Assembly (NCBI RefSeq): GCF_003063625.1
Contig: NZ_CP026604.1
Span: forward strand, 2,892,065-2,956,064
DNA length: 64,000 nucleotides
Reading direction: 5' to 3'
Origin: Saccharobesus litoralis
Lineage (GTDB): Bacteria > Pseudomonadota > Gammaproteobacteria > Enterobacterales > Alteromonadaceae
Numbering within the stretch: position 1 is the stretch's first letter; each line of letters begins with the position of its first letter. A program made the position numbers and the translations under genes. The notes under the pieces were generated by a model. It saw nothing but the letters and a program-made list of their open reading frames with translations. It searched no databases and had not been told where the DNA came from. Shown one piece after another: positions 61,426-64,000 of this stretch.

Positions 61426-62989
61426 CTTTGATCTCCACTAAAATTATTCCGCCCTGTTGATAAACTATCGTTAGTGCGTTTTCACTGTAGAGTTGTTGCA
61501 ACTTGCTGAGTCGGTCAACGCGGGTGAAAACTAAATCGCCACTTTGTGGTGTGCGCCGAGCAGTAATGGCTTGTCGGTAAACACTAAAGCTGGGCATTTT
61601 TATTTGGTACGACACGACAGAGTCTTGAGGATATTGTTTCGCTATTTCAGCTGCTTGTTTTACTGGGGTTTGTTGTAAATAAGCGATATTTTCAATTAAA
61701 ACGAGAAAAACAAACGCGGTTTGTACTACGCCTATCGCCACTAGCTTTTCTGCTGTTTTCCATTTTGTTATAAAGTACATCGCTAGAGCCAAAGCCGCGA
61801 AAATCCCTGTAATGACATAATATTGCCAATCAAATAGTTCGGCGCCTTGGGCAAATAATTGCTGCTCGTAAGCGCGTTTCGATTGCTCAGCGGCTAAAGC
61901 CACTAATGAAGGTAAAGCGAGCATTAACGCAAAAAAGCCAGCAGGAAATAGCAGCACCCACTTACCTTGAGTTAACTGAGTACGATAGTTGGCGAATAAT
62001 ATTAGCAAGGGAGTAACGCCATACATGACATAGTGCGGTAGCTTAGTTTGAGACAAACTAACTAATACAAACACCACCGCAAACCAAATGAGTAAAAAGC
62101 GATTTATGGGCTGTTGCCACCAAGCTTTAACTTGACTGATGCCTTTTATTAATAAGCCTGAATACGGTAATAGGATAAGAGGCAATACCAAAACATAATA
62201 AAGCCAGCTACCACCATGGCCTTCACGTTCTTGACTGAAGCGTTGAACGTTATGATCCAGTAAAAAGCCTTTAAAGAATTCAATGCCTTGATCTTGATAA
62301 ACTAAAACCAGCCAAGGGGAGACCACAATCATTAAAACTAACCAGCCTATGGGATTAGTCACCGCACTTAACCAGAAACGCCATTGTCCTTGGCTGATAA
62401 AAAATATAGCCGTTGCGATAAAGGGGATCCCCGCTGCAACCGGCCCTTTAGTTAACAAGCCAAGCGCCAACCAAATGTAAACCCGCAGTAGACAGCTAAA
62501 GCGTTTATGTTGTGAATAGCGCCAAATATCAAAGAAAGCCAAACAGATAAATAGGTTTAACCAAGCGTCGGCAATTGCTGCTCGACCAATAACACAGACC
62601 CATAAAGTGGTTGCAGTTATTAATAAGGCAAAGCGTGCCGACTCTTTACCCCATTGTTGGTTAGTAAAGCGATAAATTACAATAACCCAAACTGTTGCCG
62701 CAATGGCCGATGGCAGGCGAAAAGCAAATTCATTTATGCCAAAAATGGAAACGCTAAGGGCTTGAAACCAGTAACTTAATATAGGTTTATCAAATCGCGG
62801 CAGTCCATCAAGGTAGGTTGCTGCGAAATTACCTGAAACCAACATTTCGCGAGTAGCTTCAGAAAATGCACCTTCATCTAAGTCAAATAAAGGCACGCCC
62901 CAAATATTAAGAAAAAACGCGATAAAGATAACACCTAGGTACAAGGCGTTATCGAGGGTGAAATAGGGCCAGCGCCGATAATCAAGCAT
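61418..62989 (-). CDS. ArnT-like GT39/GT83 glycosyltransferase 2
   Basis: Polytopic membrane glycosyltransferase of 523 residues. The N-terminal loop FDLDEGAFSEATREMLVSGNF and then FDKPILSYWFQ (residues 35-75) carry the acidic and Lys-Pro motifs of ArnT; about eleven further helices and a C-terminal soluble domain follow (QSGDLVFTRVDRL). In the Arn pathway such an enzyme attaches 4-amino-4-deoxyarabinose to lipid A, but no arnA/B genes are visible here, so the transferred sugar is unknown. It lies 2 bp downstream of the ArnC-like gene, its probable partner. Confidence 0.9.
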   Translation of the reverse strand: MLDYRRWPYFTLDNALYLGVIFIAFFLNIWGVPLFDLDEGAFSEATREMLVSGNFAATYLDGLPRFDKPILSYWFQALSVSIFGINEFAFRLPSAIAATVWVIVIYRFTNQQWGKESARFALLITATTLWVCVIGRAAIADAWLNLFICLAFFDIWRYSQHKRFSCLLRVYIWLALGLLTKGPVAAGIPFIATAIFFISQGQWRFWLSAVTNPIGWLVLMIVVSPWLVLVYQDQGIEFFKGFLLDHNVQRFSQEREGHGGSWLYYVLVLPLILLPYSGLLIKGISQVKAWWQQPINRFLLIWFAVVFVLVSLSQTKLPHYVMYGVTPLLILFANYRTQLTQGKWVLLFPAGFFALMLALPSLVALAAEQSKRAYEQQLFAQGAELFDWQYYVITGIFAALALAMYFITKWKTAEKLVAIGVVQTAFVFLVLIENIAYLQQTPVKQAAEIAKQYPQDSVVSYQIKMPSFSVYRQAITARRTPQSGDLVFTRVDRLSKLQQLYSENALTIVYQQGGIILVEIKDA

Positions 62990-62991
62990 AC

Positions 62992-64000
62992 TTATACCGC
63001 TTGGGCTATATTGTTTTTGTCTTCATTATTTTCTGGGTTTGGGGGTGTTGCCACATACCACTGCTCTTGGTTGTTTACCAAGTTTGGCGTACGCAAACTG
63101 TAACCCTTGGCATTGGTGGCGTGAAAAAAGACCCGAGATAACATTTCTGCTAAAACCCCTGTTGTTAAAAATTGCAGTGAAGCAACCAGTAAAAAGATAC
63201 CCACAAAGAACAACGGCCGGTTACCTATGTCTTCACCCAGAATAAATTTAACCGTGGCCATCCAGCTCATTATCAAACCACCAATAGCTCCCATGGTTAA
63301 ACCTAAGTAACCGAAAAAGTGGCCGGGGCGAGCACGAAATTTAAGAAAGAAGAAAACCGCGAGTAAATCCAGTACCACTCTAAAAGTGCGAGAAATACCG
63401 TATTTAGATTCGCCAAACTGACGGGCGTTATGCTTGACTATGGTTTCGCCAATTCGATTGGGTTTGGTAACTGAGGCAACCCACACTGGAATAAAGCGAT
63501 GCATTTCACCAAATAAACGAATTTGCTTAATGACACTGGCGCGATAAGCCTTAAGGCTACAACCATAATCATGCAATTTAACGCCAGTAATGTTAGCGAT
63601 TAAACGATTTGCAATACGCGACGGTATTTTGCGCCATAATAAATTGTCTTTGCGATTTTGCCGCCAGCCTTGCAACATATCTAAGTCGCGCTCTTGCAAT
63701 TCAGTTACCAAGCGAGGGATATCGGCAGGATCGTTTTGTAAATCACCATCCATAGTGACAATAATCTCACCGCGAGCCGCATCAATTCCGGCTTGCATGG
63801 CGGCGGTTTGTCCAAAATTACGTTGTAATTCGATAATACGAACGTGCTCACCCCATTGTTGCTTGGCTTTGTTGAGCTCGTCTAAGGTGTTGTCTGGGCT
63901 ACCATCATCTACACAAATAAGTTCCCATGGCGATGGGTAACTTTCTAAAGCACTGTGTACCGCTTTAACTAGGTGAGTGACGGTTTCTTCTTCTTTATAA
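62992..64000 (-). CDS. ArnC-like polyprenyl-phosphate glycosyltransferase, partial (N-terminus beyond window)
   Basis: GT2-family enzyme that loads a sugar onto undecaprenyl phosphate at the cytoplasmic face. The frame stays open to the right edge; about 335 codons are visible. The edge reads YKEEETVTHLVKAVHSALES and then ELICVDDGSPDNTLDEL, so only about the first 10-15 residues are missing. Metal motif VTMDGDLQNDP, DYGCSLKAYR and two C-terminal membrane helices (about residues 230-290) match ArnC/GtrB/DPM1 proteins. It heads the operon with two ArnT-like and two PAP2 genes, so the product is probably the donor for one of those transferases. Confidence 0.92.
   Translation of the reverse strand, partial: YKEEETVTHLVKAVHSALESYPSPWELICVDDGSPDNTLDELNKAKQQWGEHVRIIELQRNFGQTAAMQAGIDAARGEIIVTMDGDLQNDPADIPRLVTELQERDLDMLQGWRQNRKDNLLWRKIPSRIANRLIANITGVKLHDYGCSLKAYRASVIKQIRLFGEMHRFIPVWVASVTKPNRIGETIVKHNARQFGESKYGISRTFRVVLDLLAVFFFLKFRARPGHFFGYLGLTMGAIGGLIMSWMATVKFILGEDIGNRPLFFVGIFLLVASLQFLTTGVLAEMLSRVFFHATNAKGYSLRTPNLVNNQEQWYVATPPNPENNEDKNNIAQAV

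Overview
The window reads as chromosomal DNA of a marine-type gammaproteobacterium, most likely of the Alteromonadales (Alteromonadaceae-like). The basis is gene content and order: glnE, a gmk-rpoZ-spoT-trmH-recG operon, ubiE-ubiJ-ubiB, waaA/kdkA, exeA/exeB, cytochrome c5 genes and many lipoprotein and GGDEF/EAL-type genes. This is inference from recognised families, without a database search. No rRNA, tRNA, CRISPR array, complete insertion sequence or prophage was seen.

Layout. 1-2015 holds the N-terminal two thirds of glnE. 2103-8375 is a PspA/IM30-centred cluster: lipoprotein, double DUF350 membrane protein, membrane-anchored spermidine-synthase-like protein, then a promoter with two matching palindromes, DUF2170, PspA, a terminator, DUF2491 and a small protein. 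It resembles the E. coli yjfIJKL locus with an aminopropyltransferase added. 8764-10152 is a DUF4397-like lipoprotein. 10287-15679 is an LPS inner-core cluster (methyltransferase, GT4, waaA, kdkA, GT9). 15996-26734 carries a cytochrome c5, a GAF-GAF-GGDEF-EAL protein, rep, a hybrid histidine kinase and recG. The rep-kinase gap holds nested repeats and a candidate Fur-repressed small RNA (22189-22280, minus strand) with promoter, two Fur boxes and a terminator.

26834-32682 is the gmk-rpoZ-spoT-ridA-trmH operon, with a glycosyltransferase-like gene between trmH and recG and two miniature transposon-like repeats inside the operon. 32821-37075 is an electron-transfer operon: an FAD/[2Fe-2S]/cytochrome b fusion, an 11-haem cytochrome, a DUF3365 cytochrome and a c5-like lipoprotein. 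37507-39935 is a set of small accessory genes. 40257-43311 is ubiEJB. 43574-47168 carries a DMT exporter, an AraC regulator, a SemiSWEET and a Tsx-like porin. 47256-51891 has cca, exeA-exeB and a thioesterase-like gene. 52100-58128 is accessory: GIY-YIG protein, repeats, an unknown coiled-coil protein, a sugar transporter, a frameshifted lipoprotein and a decayed toxin tip with an intact immunity-like gene. 58265-64000 is an envelope-lipid operon with two PAP2 phosphatases, two ArnT-like glycosyltransferases and an ArnC-like glycosyltransferase.

The dominant structural signal outside genes is a MITE-like family, with seven near-complete copies of 129, 176 or 223-224 bp plus a disrupted and a 24-bp remnant copy, all intergenic, with imperfect terminal inverted repeats starting TATAGTC and a probable TA target. 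At least three other dispersed repeat families are intercalated with it. The most promising undescribed items are the Fur-controlled RNA, the PspA-polyamine cluster with its paired palindromes, the four-gene electron-transfer operon and the toxin/immunity remnant.
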